Shown: positions 26,436 to 35,348 of the stretch, piece after piece
How positions within the stretch are numbered: position 1 is the stretch's first letter
Layout: every line of letters starts with the position of its first letter
Assembly: GCF_010977575.1 (NCBI RefSeq)
Contig: NZ_CP048812.1
Coordinates: 4,526,001-4,590,000, forward strand
From: Halomonas socia
GTDB lineage: Bacteria; Pseudomonadota; Gammaproteobacteria; Pseudomonadales; Halomonadaceae
DNA: 64,000 bases
Reading direction: 5' to 3'
Notes under the pieces: generated by a model
What the model saw: only the letters and a program-made list of their open reading frames with translations
Database searches by the model: none
Told to the model about the DNA's origin: nothing
Translations under genes and position numbers: made by a program

Positions 26436-27148
26436 GCCTCGACCTCGTCCAGCACCAGCGGCTCGAGCCGCCCGTCGTCGAGGCGCAGGCAGCGGTCGCA
26501 GCGCCGCGCCAGGGCGTGGTCGTGGGTGACCAGGACCAGGGTGGTGCCGGCCTCGCGGTTGAGGGAAAACAGCAGGTCGATGATGCGCTTGCCGGTGGCC
26601 GGGTCGAGATTGCCGGTGGGCTCGTCGGCGAATACCAGCTGCGGGTCGGTGACGAAGGCGCGGGCCACGGCCACGCGCTGCTGCTCGCCGCCGGAGAGCT
26701 GCTTGGGCAAGTGGCTCAGGCGCTCGCCGAGGCCGACCCGGGTCAGCCAGTCGCGGCCGCGCCGCTCGCTGTCCGCGAGTGGCGACAGCTCCAGCGGCAG
26801 CAGCACGTTCTCCAGTGCCGTCAGGGTCGGCAGCAACTGGAAGTTCTGAAACACGAAACCCACGCGGCCCGCGCGCAGTTGAGCACGGCCGTCCTCGTCG
26901 AGGCTCGACAACGCGTCGCCGAACAGCGTCAGCTCACCGCTGGTGGGTTCGTCGAGTCCGGCCAGCAACCCCAGCAGGGTCGATTTACCGGCCCCGCTGG
27001 CGCCGAGGATCGCCAGGGTCTCGCCGGGGAACACATCGAGGGCCAGATCGCTCAAAATGGTCAGCGGCTTATCGCCGCTGGTGACCTGCTTGCCCAAGCC
27101 TCGGGCGTGTAGAATCGCGGAAGCATCCGTCTTCAAGGAGTCTGACAT
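26432..27148 (-). CDS. ybbA: ABC transporter ATP-binding protein (YbbA type)
   Basis: A 238-residue ATPase partner of YbbP. Walker A is LGASGAGKSTLLGLLAGLDE, the signature is LSGGEQQRVAVARAF, and Walker B is QLVFADEPTGNLDP, followed by LVLVTHDHALARR. The start codon occupies 27146-27148 and overlaps the divergent tesA start at 27147-27149, so promoters of each gene would lie inside the other. Downstream it is coupled to ybbP by an ATGA-type overlap. The ybbAP-tesA arrangement is conserved in gammaproteobacteria. Confidence 0.93.
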   Translation of the reverse strand: MSDSLKTDASAILHARGLGKQVTSGDKPLTILSDLALDVFPGETLAILGASGAGKSTLLGLLAGLDEPTSGELTLFGDALSSLDEDGRAQLRAGRVGFVFQNFQLLPTLTALENVLLPLELSPLADSERRGRDWLTRVGLGERLSHLPKQLSGGEQQRVAVARAFVTDPQLVFADEPTGNLDPATGKRIIDLLFSLNREAGTTLVLVTHDHALARRCDRCLRLDDGRLEPLVLDEVEA

Positions 27149-27842
27149 GACAAGCGGTTTCCCTGTGCTGGGGTTTGCTGGTATTCAAGGGCAACGCATG
27201 GCGCGCATGCTCGCCACCGGTGTGCTGAGCATTGCCGCCATCATCGCATGGCCGGCGGCCCATGCCGACACGCCGCCGACACTGCTGGTGCTGGGCGACA
27301 GCCTCAGCGCGGCGTATGGCATCGAGCAGGAGGAGGGCTGGGTGCACCTGCTCAACGAACGACTCGACGGCGAGGTCCGCGTCATCAACGCCAGCATCAG
27401 CGGCGAGACCACCGCCGGTGGCACCGAGCGTCTGCCCGACCTGTTGGGACAGCACGAACCGCAGTTGGTGCTGTTGGAACTGGGCGGCAATGACGGCCTG
27501 CGCGGACTGCCGCCCCAGCAGATGCAGCAGAATCTGGCCGGCATGATCGAGGCCAGCCAGTCAGCCGATGCCGAAGTGCTGTTACTCGGGATCGATATTC
27601 CGCCCAACTACGGCCAGGCCTACCGCGACGCTTTCACCGGGGTCTATCGCGGTCTCGCCGTGGAGTACGACGTCACCCTGGTGCCCTTCCTGCTCGACGG
27701 CGTCGCCCTGGAGGACGGCCTGATGCAGTCTGACGGCATCCACCCCACCGCCGCCGCCCAGCCGGTGATTCTCGACAACGTCTGGCCGGCGCTCGAGGCA
27801 CTGCTCGAGGAGAATGGTCTCGAGCTGGCCGGCGACTGGTAG
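27147..27842 (+). CDS. tesA: multifunctional acyl-CoA thioesterase I / lysophospholipase L1 (GDSL)
   Basis: A periplasmic SGNH-family hydrolase acting on acyl-CoA and lysophospholipid esters. Block I is LLVLGDSLSAAYGI (nucleophile Ser), block III is ELGGNDGLRGLP, and block V is MQSDGIHPTAAAQ with the Asp and His of the triad. ATG 27147 has AAGGAG six bases upstream and gives 231 residues. A second ATG at 27198, with AAGGG upstream, gives a cleaner signal peptide MARMLATGVLSIAAIIAWPA, so the true start could be either. It is divergent from ybbA with overlapping start codons. Confidence 0.92.
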   Translation: MTSGFPVLGFAGIQGQRMARMLATGVLSIAAIIAWPAAHADTPPTLLVLGDSLSAAYGIEQEEGWVHLLNERLDGEVRVINASISGETTAGGTERLPDLLGQHEPQLVLLELGGNDGLRGLPPQQMQQNLAGMIEASQSADAEVLLLGIDIPPNYGQAYRDAFTGVYRGLAVEYDVTLVPFLLDGVALEDGLMQSDGIHPTAAAQPVILDNVWPALEALLEENGLELAGDW

Positions 27843-27896
27843 TCGAACCATTGGTGGACTAAAATCAGACCGACTGAGTTCTACCGGGAAAAGACC

Positions 27897-28175
27897 ATGC
27901 GCATGGAAACCATCAGCTACCTGAAGCAGAACGCTGCGACCCTCGATGTCCAGGAACCTCTGGTGATCACCCAGAAGGGCAAGCCCACCTATGTGGTCGA
28001 ATCCTACGCCGCCCATGAGCGGCGTGAGCAGGCCATCGCGCTTCTCAAGTTGCTGAGCTTGGGCGAGAAAAGCCGCGAGGAAGACAAGACCATGAGCGCC
28101 GATGAATTTATGGAAAAAGTCAGGGCCCGCCATGCCAGTCGACGCGGCGAGTCGCTGGAGCGGCCCTTGAAGTGA
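27897..28175 (+). CDS. Phd/YefM-family antitoxin
   Basis: A 92-residue antitoxin. The N-terminal DNA-binding part reads METISYLKQNAATLDVQEPL then VITQKGKPTYVVESY, the usual Phd/YefM beginning. The C-terminal half is charged and likely wraps the toxin. The gene ends in a GTGA overlap with the toxin gene. ATG 27897 or 27903 could be used. A TAAAAT hexamer near 27860 may be the -10 box; such antitoxins usually repress their own promoter. Confidence 0.87.
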   Translation: MRMETISYLKQNAATLDVQEPLVITQKGKPTYVVESYAAHERREQAIALLKLLSLGEKSREEDKTMSADEFMEKVRARHASRRGESLERPLK

Positions 28176-28507
28176 AAGTGACGATCGAAGAGACTGCTGA
28201 CGCTTCGCTCGAACACTGTGAAAACTTCTTGCTCGACGAACTGGGGCTGCCACTGGAAAAGGTAGAGGCAATTTCGCTGCACCTCATCGCCACAACAATT
28301 GAGCACCTTTCTACTCAGCCCAACACCTATCCGGTTTGCCGATTGGCCCTTGAACTTGGCATTGGCCATTATCGAGAACTGCTGGTGGACAGCTATCGCA
28401 TTATCTATCGCCTATGGCCCGAACAGCAGCAGGTGTCAGTGTACCTGTTCGCTCACCAACGTCAGGATTTCAAGCAGTTGCTGTTCGAGTATCAGTTGCT
28501 TTCCTGA
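28172..28507 (+). CDS. RelE/ParE-family toxin
   Basis: A 111-residue toxin of the RelE/ParE superfamily, starting with GTG inside the antitoxin stop region. The sequence GIGHYRELLVDSYRIIYRLW is the typical beta-strand core (compare R-x4-YRIxYR), followed by VSVYLFAHQRQDF. Whether it cuts mRNA on ribosomes or poisons gyrase cannot be told. Its last 16 bases overlap the convergent EamA transporter gene, a tight insertion. Confidence 0.86.
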   Translation: MKVTIEETADASLEHCENFLLDELGLPLEKVEAISLHLIATTIEHLSTQPNTYPVCRLALELGIGHYRELLVDSYRIIYRLWPEQQQVSVYLFAHQRQDFKQLLFEYQLLS

Positions 28508-29391
28508 GTGGCTGGCAATGGCGTCTTCTGCCATTGCTGCAGCCCGAGCCCGCCGAGGATCAGTACCAGGCCGACCAGCGTCGAAGCCATGATCGGCTCG
28601 CCGACTATCAGGAACAGCAGCAGCAGCGACACCGGCGGCGACAGGAAGATCAGATTGGCGACACGAGCCGTGCGTGAGATGCGCTGCACGGCAAACTGCC
28701 ACAGCACGAAGGCCACGCCCATCTCGAACAGGCCAACATAGATGCCCGCCGTGAACCCCGTCCAGCCGTGCCACTGCACCCCGGGTCCTAGGGTCACCAG
28801 CAGCAGCGTCAGCACCGGTAGACCAACGCTGAAGTTCTGCCACTGGGCCACCAGCGGCGAGCGCCGATCGCGGGCATTGAATAGCCAGTAGAGTGCCCAT
28901 ATCAGCGTCGAGGCCAATGCCAGCGTCACGCCCAGCGGATCGGCGAAGGCGACATCGAATACCGCCCCCCGCGTGGCAATCACCCACACGCCGGCATAGG
29001 CGATCAGTCCGGCGGCAATATCGATGTGGGTCAGCCGCTGGCCGAGGATGGGTACCGCCAGCAGTGCCATGGCCAACGCCCAAGTGTAGTTGAGCGCCAT
29101 CGCCTCCTGGCCCGGCAGGCGGTCATAGGCGCCAAATAACAGCAGGTAATAGGCTACCGGATTCATCAATCCGGCCCAGGCGGCAGTGCGCCAACCGCGG
29201 TGCAGCGCCTCGCCCAACAGGCCTCGACGTGCCACCAGCACGCTCATCAGGGCCCATGAGACCAGCGCCGCGAGCCACATCAGCTCCAGCGGCGACATAT
29301 ATCCCAGCGCCACCTTGAAGGCGGTGGCTACCGTCGACCACAGCGCCACGGCCCCCAGCCCGCACAGCATTGCCTGACGTTCCTGCGTCAT
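28492..29391 (-). CDS. EamA/DMT-superfamily transporter
   Basis: A 299-residue inner-membrane protein with about ten helices in two EamA repeats; FKVALGYMSPLELMWLAALV and QAMALNYTWALAMALLAVPI are in the first, and RTARVANLIFLSPPVSLLLL in the second. The ATG at 29391 is preceded by GGAGAGGG. The substrate is unknown; relatives export amino acids or other small metabolites. Its 3' end overlaps the toxin gene by 16 bases. Confidence 0.88.
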   Translation of the reverse strand: MTQERQAMLCGLGAVALWSTVATAFKVALGYMSPLELMWLAALVSWALMSVLVARRGLLGEALHRGWRTAAWAGLMNPVAYYLLLFGAYDRLPGQEAMALNYTWALAMALLAVPILGQRLTHIDIAAGLIAYAGVWVIATRGAVFDVAFADPLGVTLALASTLIWALYWLFNARDRRSPLVAQWQNFSVGLPVLTLLLVTLGPGVQWHGWTGFTAGIYVGLFEMGVAFVLWQFAVQRISRTARVANLIFLSPPVSLLLLFLIVGEPIMASTLVGLVLILGGLGLQQWQKTPLPATQESN

Positions 29392-29413
29392 TCCCTCTCC
29401 TTGCCGCAGTGGC

Positions 29414-29683
29414 TCAGCGATCGACGTGACCCAGATCGCGCTGTGGGTCGAGGCGGTCACGTACCGCCCGCTTGAGCGTCTTGCTGTCGGGGAAGCCGTC
29501 GTCGCGCTTGCGCTCCCAGATCGATTCGTCATCGTAGAAGATCTCGAAATGGCCGCCGTAGCTAGGCACCAGCGCCACTTCGTCCAAGGCTTCGCCGAAG
29601 GTCGAGAGCAGTTCCTGGGCCAGCCAAGCGCTGCGCAGCAGCCATTGGCACTGGGTGCAGTAGTGAATACGGATGCGTGACAT
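29414..29683 (-). CDS. SelT/SelW/SelH (Rdx) family protein
   Basis: An 89-residue small thioredoxin-like protein. It opens MSRIRIHYCTQCQWLLRSAW, the Rdx redox motif CxxC with Cys in place of selenocysteine, and contains ALVPSYGGHFEIFYDDE and a late KTLKRAVRDRLDP. The start at 29683 fits the family; the frame stays open far upstream, but this is noncoding opposite the MFS gene. Function of bacterial members is unclear. It lies 22 bases upstream of the EamA gene. Confidence 0.86.
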   Translation of the reverse strand: MSRIRIHYCTQCQWLLRSAWLAQELLSTFGEALDEVALVPSYGGHFEIFYDDESIWERKRDDGFPDSKTLKRAVRDRLDPQRDLGHVDR

Positions 29684-29738
29684 CGCGGCCAACCTGTCGC
29701 AACAATGAAAGGCCGATGATAACAGCCTAGGAGCCCGC

Positions 29739-31055
29739 ATGGCCGCCCCCGACATCAGCCAGACCCGCCTCTTCGAGTGGCTGACCGGCGATGACGACAG
29801 CCGCATGTGCAAGGACATCCCCGAGGAGGCCTGCGATGAGCAGCCGCGCAATTTTTTCCTGCACCTGCTGGCGGCGCTGGGCAACAAGCTGGCCGATGAA
29901 CTCTCCAGTGCGCGACTGGTGCTGCCCTGGTTGATGGGGGTGATCGGCGCACCCGTATGGATGGTCGGCCTGCTGGTACCGATCCGCGAGTCCGGCTCGC
30001 TGCTGCCGCAGCTGTTCGTAGCCGGCTTCATTCGCCTCAAGCCGCAGCGCAAGTGGGCCTGGGTCATGGGCGGCGCCCTGCAGGCCGCCTCCGCACTGCT
30101 GCTGGCACTGCTGGCGCTGTTCGGCAGCGGCGGGCTGGGTGGTGCCCTGGTGCTGGCCGTGCTGGTGGCACTGTCGCTGGCCCGGGGGCTATCGTCGATT
30201 GCCACCAAGGACGTGCTCGGCAAGACCATCAGCAAGCAGCGCCGCGGCACGCTGATGGGCTGGAGCGGCAGCGTGGCCGGCGCCGTGACCCTCAGCGCCG
30301 GGGCGGTGCTGATGCTGTTCGATGAGCGCCCCGGCGAGCTGGCGCTGGCCGTGCTGCTGATGGTCGCGGCGCTGGGCTGGGCGCTGAACGCCCTGTGTGC
30401 AGCGCGCATCGTCGAGTCACCCGGCGCCGTGGAAGGCGGCGAGAACGCCTGGGACAGCATCAAGCTCGGACTGCGACTGATGCGCAACGATCGCACCTTC
30501 CGCCACTTCAACCTGTCTCGTGCCCTGCTGCTCACAAGCGCCCTGGCGCTGCCCTATATCGCCCTGCTCGGCCAGCAGCAGAGCGGTACCGAACTGGGCG
30601 GGCTGGGTATCCTGATTGTCGTCTCGGGGCTTGCCGGCATGCTGGCAAGCCCGCTATGGGGCAAGCGTGCCGATGCTTCGAGCCGGCGGGTGATGCGCGA
30701 TGCCGGCCTGGGGACCACGCTGTGCTGCCTGCTGGTTGCGGCCGTCGCCTGGCTACCCGGCGGCTGGAGCGAAACGGTCTGGCCCTATGCGCTGGGCTAC
30801 GGGCTACTGGTCATGATCCACGCCGGCGTGCGCCTGGGCCGCAAGACCTATCTGGTCGACATGGCCAGCCAGGACCAACGGGCACTCTACGTGGCGCTGT
30901 CGAACACCCTCACCGGTGCCCTGATGCTGCTCGTGGGCGGCAGCATCGGTGCACTGGCACAGTGGCTAGGCACTACCGCTCTGCTGGCGATACTGGCAGC
31001 CACCGCACTGTGCGCCGCCGCCAGCGCACAGCGATTGCCCGAGGTAGAACAGTGA
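29739..31055 (+). CDS. MFS-type transporter
   Basis: A 438-residue inner-membrane protein with about 12 hydrophobic helices, for example LVLPWLMGVIGAPVWMVGLL and LALAVLLMVAALGWALNALC. The N-terminal 60 residues are acidic and soluble (WLTGDDDSRMCKDIPEEA). AGGAG stands six bases before the ATG. I place it in the major facilitator superfamily by helix pattern; substrate unknown. It is divergent from the SelW-like gene. Confidence 0.82.
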   Translation: MAAPDISQTRLFEWLTGDDDSRMCKDIPEEACDEQPRNFFLHLLAALGNKLADELSSARLVLPWLMGVIGAPVWMVGLLVPIRESGSLLPQLFVAGFIRLKPQRKWAWVMGGALQAASALLLALLALFGSGGLGGALVLAVLVALSLARGLSSIATKDVLGKTISKQRRGTLMGWSGSVAGAVTLSAGAVLMLFDERPGELALAVLLMVAALGWALNALCAARIVESPGAVEGGENAWDSIKLGLRLMRNDRTFRHFNLSRALLLTSALALPYIALLGQQQSGTELGGLGILIVVSGLAGMLASPLWGKRADASSRRVMRDAGLGTTLCCLLVAAVAWLPGGWSETVWPYALGYGLLVMIHAGVRLGRKTYLVDMASQDQRALYVALSNTLTGALMLLVGGSIGALAQWLGTTALLAILAATALCAAASAQRLPEVEQ

Positions 31056-31159
31056 GCTGCTTGCTTCATAAAGTGGCAACACATTGAAATGCCAGCCACG
31101 TCTGACCATTATGTAGCCAGATGATAGTCAACGAATCAGGGTACGATAGGAACGCGCGC

Positions 31160-31591
31160 ATGAAAAGACCGCCAATGATAAGCCCAGCCCTGCTGGAACG
31201 CATCGTCGATGCCTCCGAAGACGGCATCGTGGTGGCCGAACAGGAGGGTGACGAGAACATCCTGATCTATGTCAACCAGGGCTTCGAGCGCCTGACCGGC
31301 TACAGCGCCGACGAGATCCTGTACCGCGACTGCCGCTTTTTGCAGAACGATGACCGCGACCAGCCGGGGCTCGACAACATCCGCCAGGCACTGGCTGGCG
31401 GCCAGCCGTGTCGCGAGGTGCTGCGCAACTACCGCAAGGACGGCACGCTGTTCTGGAACGAGCTGTCGATCACACCGGTATACGATGACGCCGACCAACT
31501 GACCTACTTCATCGGCGTCCAGAAGGACGTCACCGAACGCGTCGAGGCGCAGCTCGAAGTCGAGCGCCTGCGCGCCGAGCAGGGCCATTGA
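31160..31591 (+). CDS. short LOV (blue-light photoreceptor) protein
   Basis: A 143-residue protein consisting of one LOV/PAS domain with short flanking helices and no output domain. The photoactive Cys58 lies in DEILYRDCRFLQNDDRDQ, and the flavin-contact segments YRKDGTLFWNELSITPV and YFIGVQKDVTERVE follow. This is the pattern of the short LOV proteins of Pseudomonas putida (SB1-LOV type), which form dimers through the terminal helices. I choose ATG 31160, with AGGA eight bases upstream; 31172 is possible. It stands alone, so any partner would be found in trans. Confidence 0.88.
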   Translation: MKRPPMISPALLERIVDASEDGIVVAEQEGDENILIYVNQGFERLTGYSADEILYRDCRFLQNDDRDQPGLDNIRQALAGGQPCREVLRNYRKDGTLFWNELSITPVYDDADQLTYFIGVQKDVTERVEAQLEVERLRAEQGH

Positions 31592-31663
31592 CCGGCCCTA
31601 CGCCTGGCCCGCGAAAAAAACTCGCCCCGCCCCCTTGTTCTCACCGCCCGTCGAGGCTATAAG

Positions 31664-31693
31664 GCCATCAGGATGTCGTAGCATCCTGATGGC
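31664..31693. other. 12-bp perfect inverted repeat
   Basis: GCCATCAGGATG (31664-31675) and CATCCTGATGGC (31682-31693) form a perfect hairpin with a six-base loop, 72 bases after the LOV gene. No T tract follows, so it is either a weak terminator of the LOV transcript or a protein-binding palindrome for the gene at 31780. Confidence 0.6.
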
Positions 31694-31779
31694 AGCCATG
31701 CGCTGCCGTTGACCGCTATCATCGACCACTGGGTCAAGATAGCCCTATCGATCTTTCGACCGGTCATGGGAGGCATCGC

Positions 31780-31998
31780 ATGCGCCGAGATCATCTCACC
31801 AACACCCTCAGCGACGACGCAGACGTCTTCGACGCCGTCAACGATGACAGCTACTCCCCCGAGCAGGAAACCCGCACCCGCAGCACCTCGCGTGCCGATA
31901 CCCTGCGCGCGCGCCGCCAAGTCGAGAGTCTGCTCGAGGAACGCCGGCTGAAGCGTGCCATCGAGGACGACTGGCGGCTCGACGACGAAGAGGAGTAG
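31780..31998 (+). CDS. small PA3496-family protein
   Basis: A 72-residue charged protein. The C-terminal part, RRQVESLLEERRLKRAIEDDW then RLDDEEE, resembles the conserved end of the PA3496 family, described as putative envelope integrity proteins; the N terminus is acidic and poorly conserved. No signal peptide or membrane segment is visible. It lies 116 bases before ettA. The family match is by eye. Confidence 0.68.
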   Translation: MRRDHLTNTLSDDADVFDAVNDDSYSPEQETRTRSTSRADTLRARRQVESLLEERRLKRAIEDDWRLDDEEE

Positions 31999-32114
31999 CG
32001 CCAAGCGCCAAGCGAGGCATCATCATGGGCGGCGCCACTGGGGTAAACTAGCCATTCGCCGCCCCGGCCACTATCATCGTGGCCACTGAAACCCCGCAAC
32101 TTAGATGGAATCCC

Positions 32115-33775
<1,661 letters not shown>

Positions 33776-33802
33776 TTGCTATGGGCGATCGGTAAAGCGC
33801 AC

Positions 33803-33827
33803 AAGGCCCCGCCACTGGCGGGGCCTT
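33803..33827 (+). terminator. terminator of ettA
   Basis: AAGGCCCCGCC (33803-33813) and GGCGGGGCCTT (33817-33827) form an 11-base stem, 27 bases after the ettA stop, followed by GCGTTT. It may also serve the convergent DUF1328 gene. Confidence 0.82.
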
Positions 33828-33869
33828 GCGTTTATCGAGCCTATGGCCGGAAGGCCTTGGCTCCAAGGG

Positions 33870-34025
33870 TCAGCGTCGTCCACGAATAAGCGAAACCACG
33901 AACAGGATCAGAAACAGTACGAACAGCACCTGTGCAATGGTCGATGCGACCCCGGCGATACCGCTGAAGCCCAGAACGGCGGCGATCACGGCAATGATCA
34001 GAAACAACATGGCGTTGCCAAGCAT
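33870..34025 (-). CDS. DUF1328 family small membrane protein
   Basis: A 51-residue protein, [20 protein letters not shown], continuing with [20 protein letters not shown] and ending in RGRR. Two hydrophobic helices and this sequence match DUF1328 (YtjA-like) proteins, which are short and often stress-induced. AAAGGAG stands upstream of the ATG. Function is unknown. It converges on ettA. Confidence 0.88.
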   Translation of the reverse strand: MLGNAMLFLIIAVIAAVLGFSGIAGVASTIAQVLFVLFLILFVVSLIRGRR

Positions 34026-34187
34026 GGGAACTCCTTTCCTCAGTTATCGATCCTCCGAATCCACGCTGCAATCCGGCACTCCGTTCGACCGACCGAATAA
34101 TGTCGGCCATCGGCTACTAGCCTTGTACGTATTGACCGACGCGTCAAGCCTACATCGTTGACCAACAGGCTGCCGCAGTTGCTAACA

Positions 34188-34391
34188 GCGAGGGACGCTG
34201 GCGGTAGGTCGAAGAGGAGGTTTGCGCCATGGGTGAGGAGCACTGCTCCGAACGGGCTGGCCATGGATGGCCAGCCCCGGTCCTGCAAGCGAAGCAGGAT
34301 GCGTGAGCGCAGCAGGGCGCAAGGTAGCGCCCAGGGATGAGTTTACAGCGCCTCCTCGTAGGCCTCCCGCCAGGTCAGTGCCGAGCGGTGC
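34188..34391 (-). repeat. dispersed structured intergenic element, long copy
   Basis: Related to 1626-1747 over both flanks but with about 80 extra bases in the middle. The outer pair TTGCGCC (34222-34228) and GGCGCAA (34316-34322) encloses three hairpins: 34237-34249 (GGAGC/GCTCC), 34254-34277 (GGGCTGGCCAT/ATGGCCAGCCC, an 11-base stem) and 34281-34299 (TCCTGC/GCAGGA). The right part GGTAGCGCCCAGGG, TCGTAGGCCT and CCGAGCGGTG is shared with copy one. It begins 24 bases after the lpxL stop, in the same orientation relative to the upstream gene as the ribD copy. The rest of the 34026-34187 gap shows nothing I recognise. Confidence 0.8.
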
Positions 34392-34414
34392 CGCTGAGCC
34401 CGTTGTCCAGTAGG

Positions 34415-35329
34415 CTAAGAGTACAGCGACGGCTCGCCCTCGGGGCGGGTCTTGAAGCGCCGGTGCAGCCACAGGTACTGCTCGGGATGCTTGCGAATCG
34501 CGCCTTCAATAAAGGCGTTGATGCGCGCCGCATCGGCGACCTCGTCGCCGCTGGGAAAGTCCTCCAGCGGCGGCAGGTACTCGAGGGTGTAGGTGCGGTT
34601 GTCTGGGTTACGGTGGAACATCAGCGGCATGACCGGGGCGCCGGTCATACGAGCAATCTTGGCAGTCAACTTGATGGAGGCAGCATCGACGCCGAAGAAC
34701 GGCGCGAAGACGCTGACATCGCGGCCGAAATCCTGGTCCGGCGAATACCAGACATGGTGCCCAGACTTGATTCGCCGTACCACACCGCGTAAATCGTGGC
34801 GATCGATGGCGGTGCCGAAGATGCGCCTGCGGGCGCGGGTCATGAAGCGCTCGAAAAGCGCGTTGTTGTGCGGCCGATAGACCACATCGGCGGGAAAGAA
34901 CAGCGAGTGCAGCGCACCGCCGAGATCGAGGGTCGAGAAGTGCACGCCGATGATCAGCGCGCCCCTGCCCTGGGCCTGTACCCTGGCCATATGCTCCTGG
35001 CCCTTGAAGGTCACGCGATGACGCAGATGCTCCGGATCGCGACACCAGCCGGTGGCGGTCTCGAGGATACCGATGCCGTTGGCCAGGAAGGTCTCGCGCA
35101 CCAGCCGGCGCTGGGCGTCGGCGTCGAGCTCGGGAAAGCACAGCGCGATATTGGTCTCGGTAATGCGCCGCCGGCGCTTGGCCAGGCGCCAGGCCAGCCA
35201 GCCGATGCAGCGACCCACGGCCAGCTTGAGCCGCCACGGCAGCCAAGCGCCCAGGCGCATCAGGCCGATGGCAAGCGCGGCGCCCCAGTAGCGGGGATGG
35301 AGAAACGACGAGGTGGCATCCTTGGACAT
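34415..35329 (-). CDS. lpxL: lipid A biosynthesis lauroyl/acyl transferase (LpxL/HtrB family)
   Basis: A 304-residue inner-membrane acyltransferase that adds a secondary acyl chain to lipid A. It has the opening LHPRYWGAALAIGLMRLGAW, one N-terminal membrane helix, the family segment TETNIALCFPEL, and the catalytic HX4D motif in GVHFSTLDLGGAL, then YRPHNNALFERFM and YSPDQDFG. The ATG at 35329 is chosen by comparison with LpxL; one at 35359 would add ten residues and overlap alr. It is 19 bases after alr. LpxL versus LpxM or LpxP cannot be separated here. Confidence 0.9.
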   Translation of the reverse strand: MSKDATSSFLHPRYWGAALAIGLMRLGAWLPWRLKLAVGRCIGWLAWRLAKRRRRITETNIALCFPELDADAQRRLVRETFLANGIGILETATGWCRDPEHLRHRVTFKGQEHMARVQAQGRGALIIGVHFSTLDLGGALHSLFFPADVVYRPHNNALFERFMTRARRRIFGTAIDRHDLRGVVRRIKSGHHVWYSPDQDFGRDVSVFAPFFGVDAASIKLTAKIARMTGAPVMPLMFHRNPDNRTYTLEYLPPLEDFPSGDEVADAARINAFIEGAIRKHPEQYLWLHRRFKTRPEGEPSLYS

Positions 35330-35348
35330 GGTGGTCTCGCGGCTGAAA

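Noticed and set aside
29414-30535. A 373-codon minus-strand protein ending in the SelW-like sequence
   Set aside because: The part upstream of 29683 is antisense to the MFS transporter and Ser/Ala-rich; only the last 89 residues match the Rdx family.
34182-34472. A 96-codon minus-strand frame through the long repeat copy
   Set aside because: Its peptide resembles a frame through the ribD-ribBA repeat copy only because the DNA repeats are related; there is no RBS or domain, and it overlaps the lpxL 3' end.
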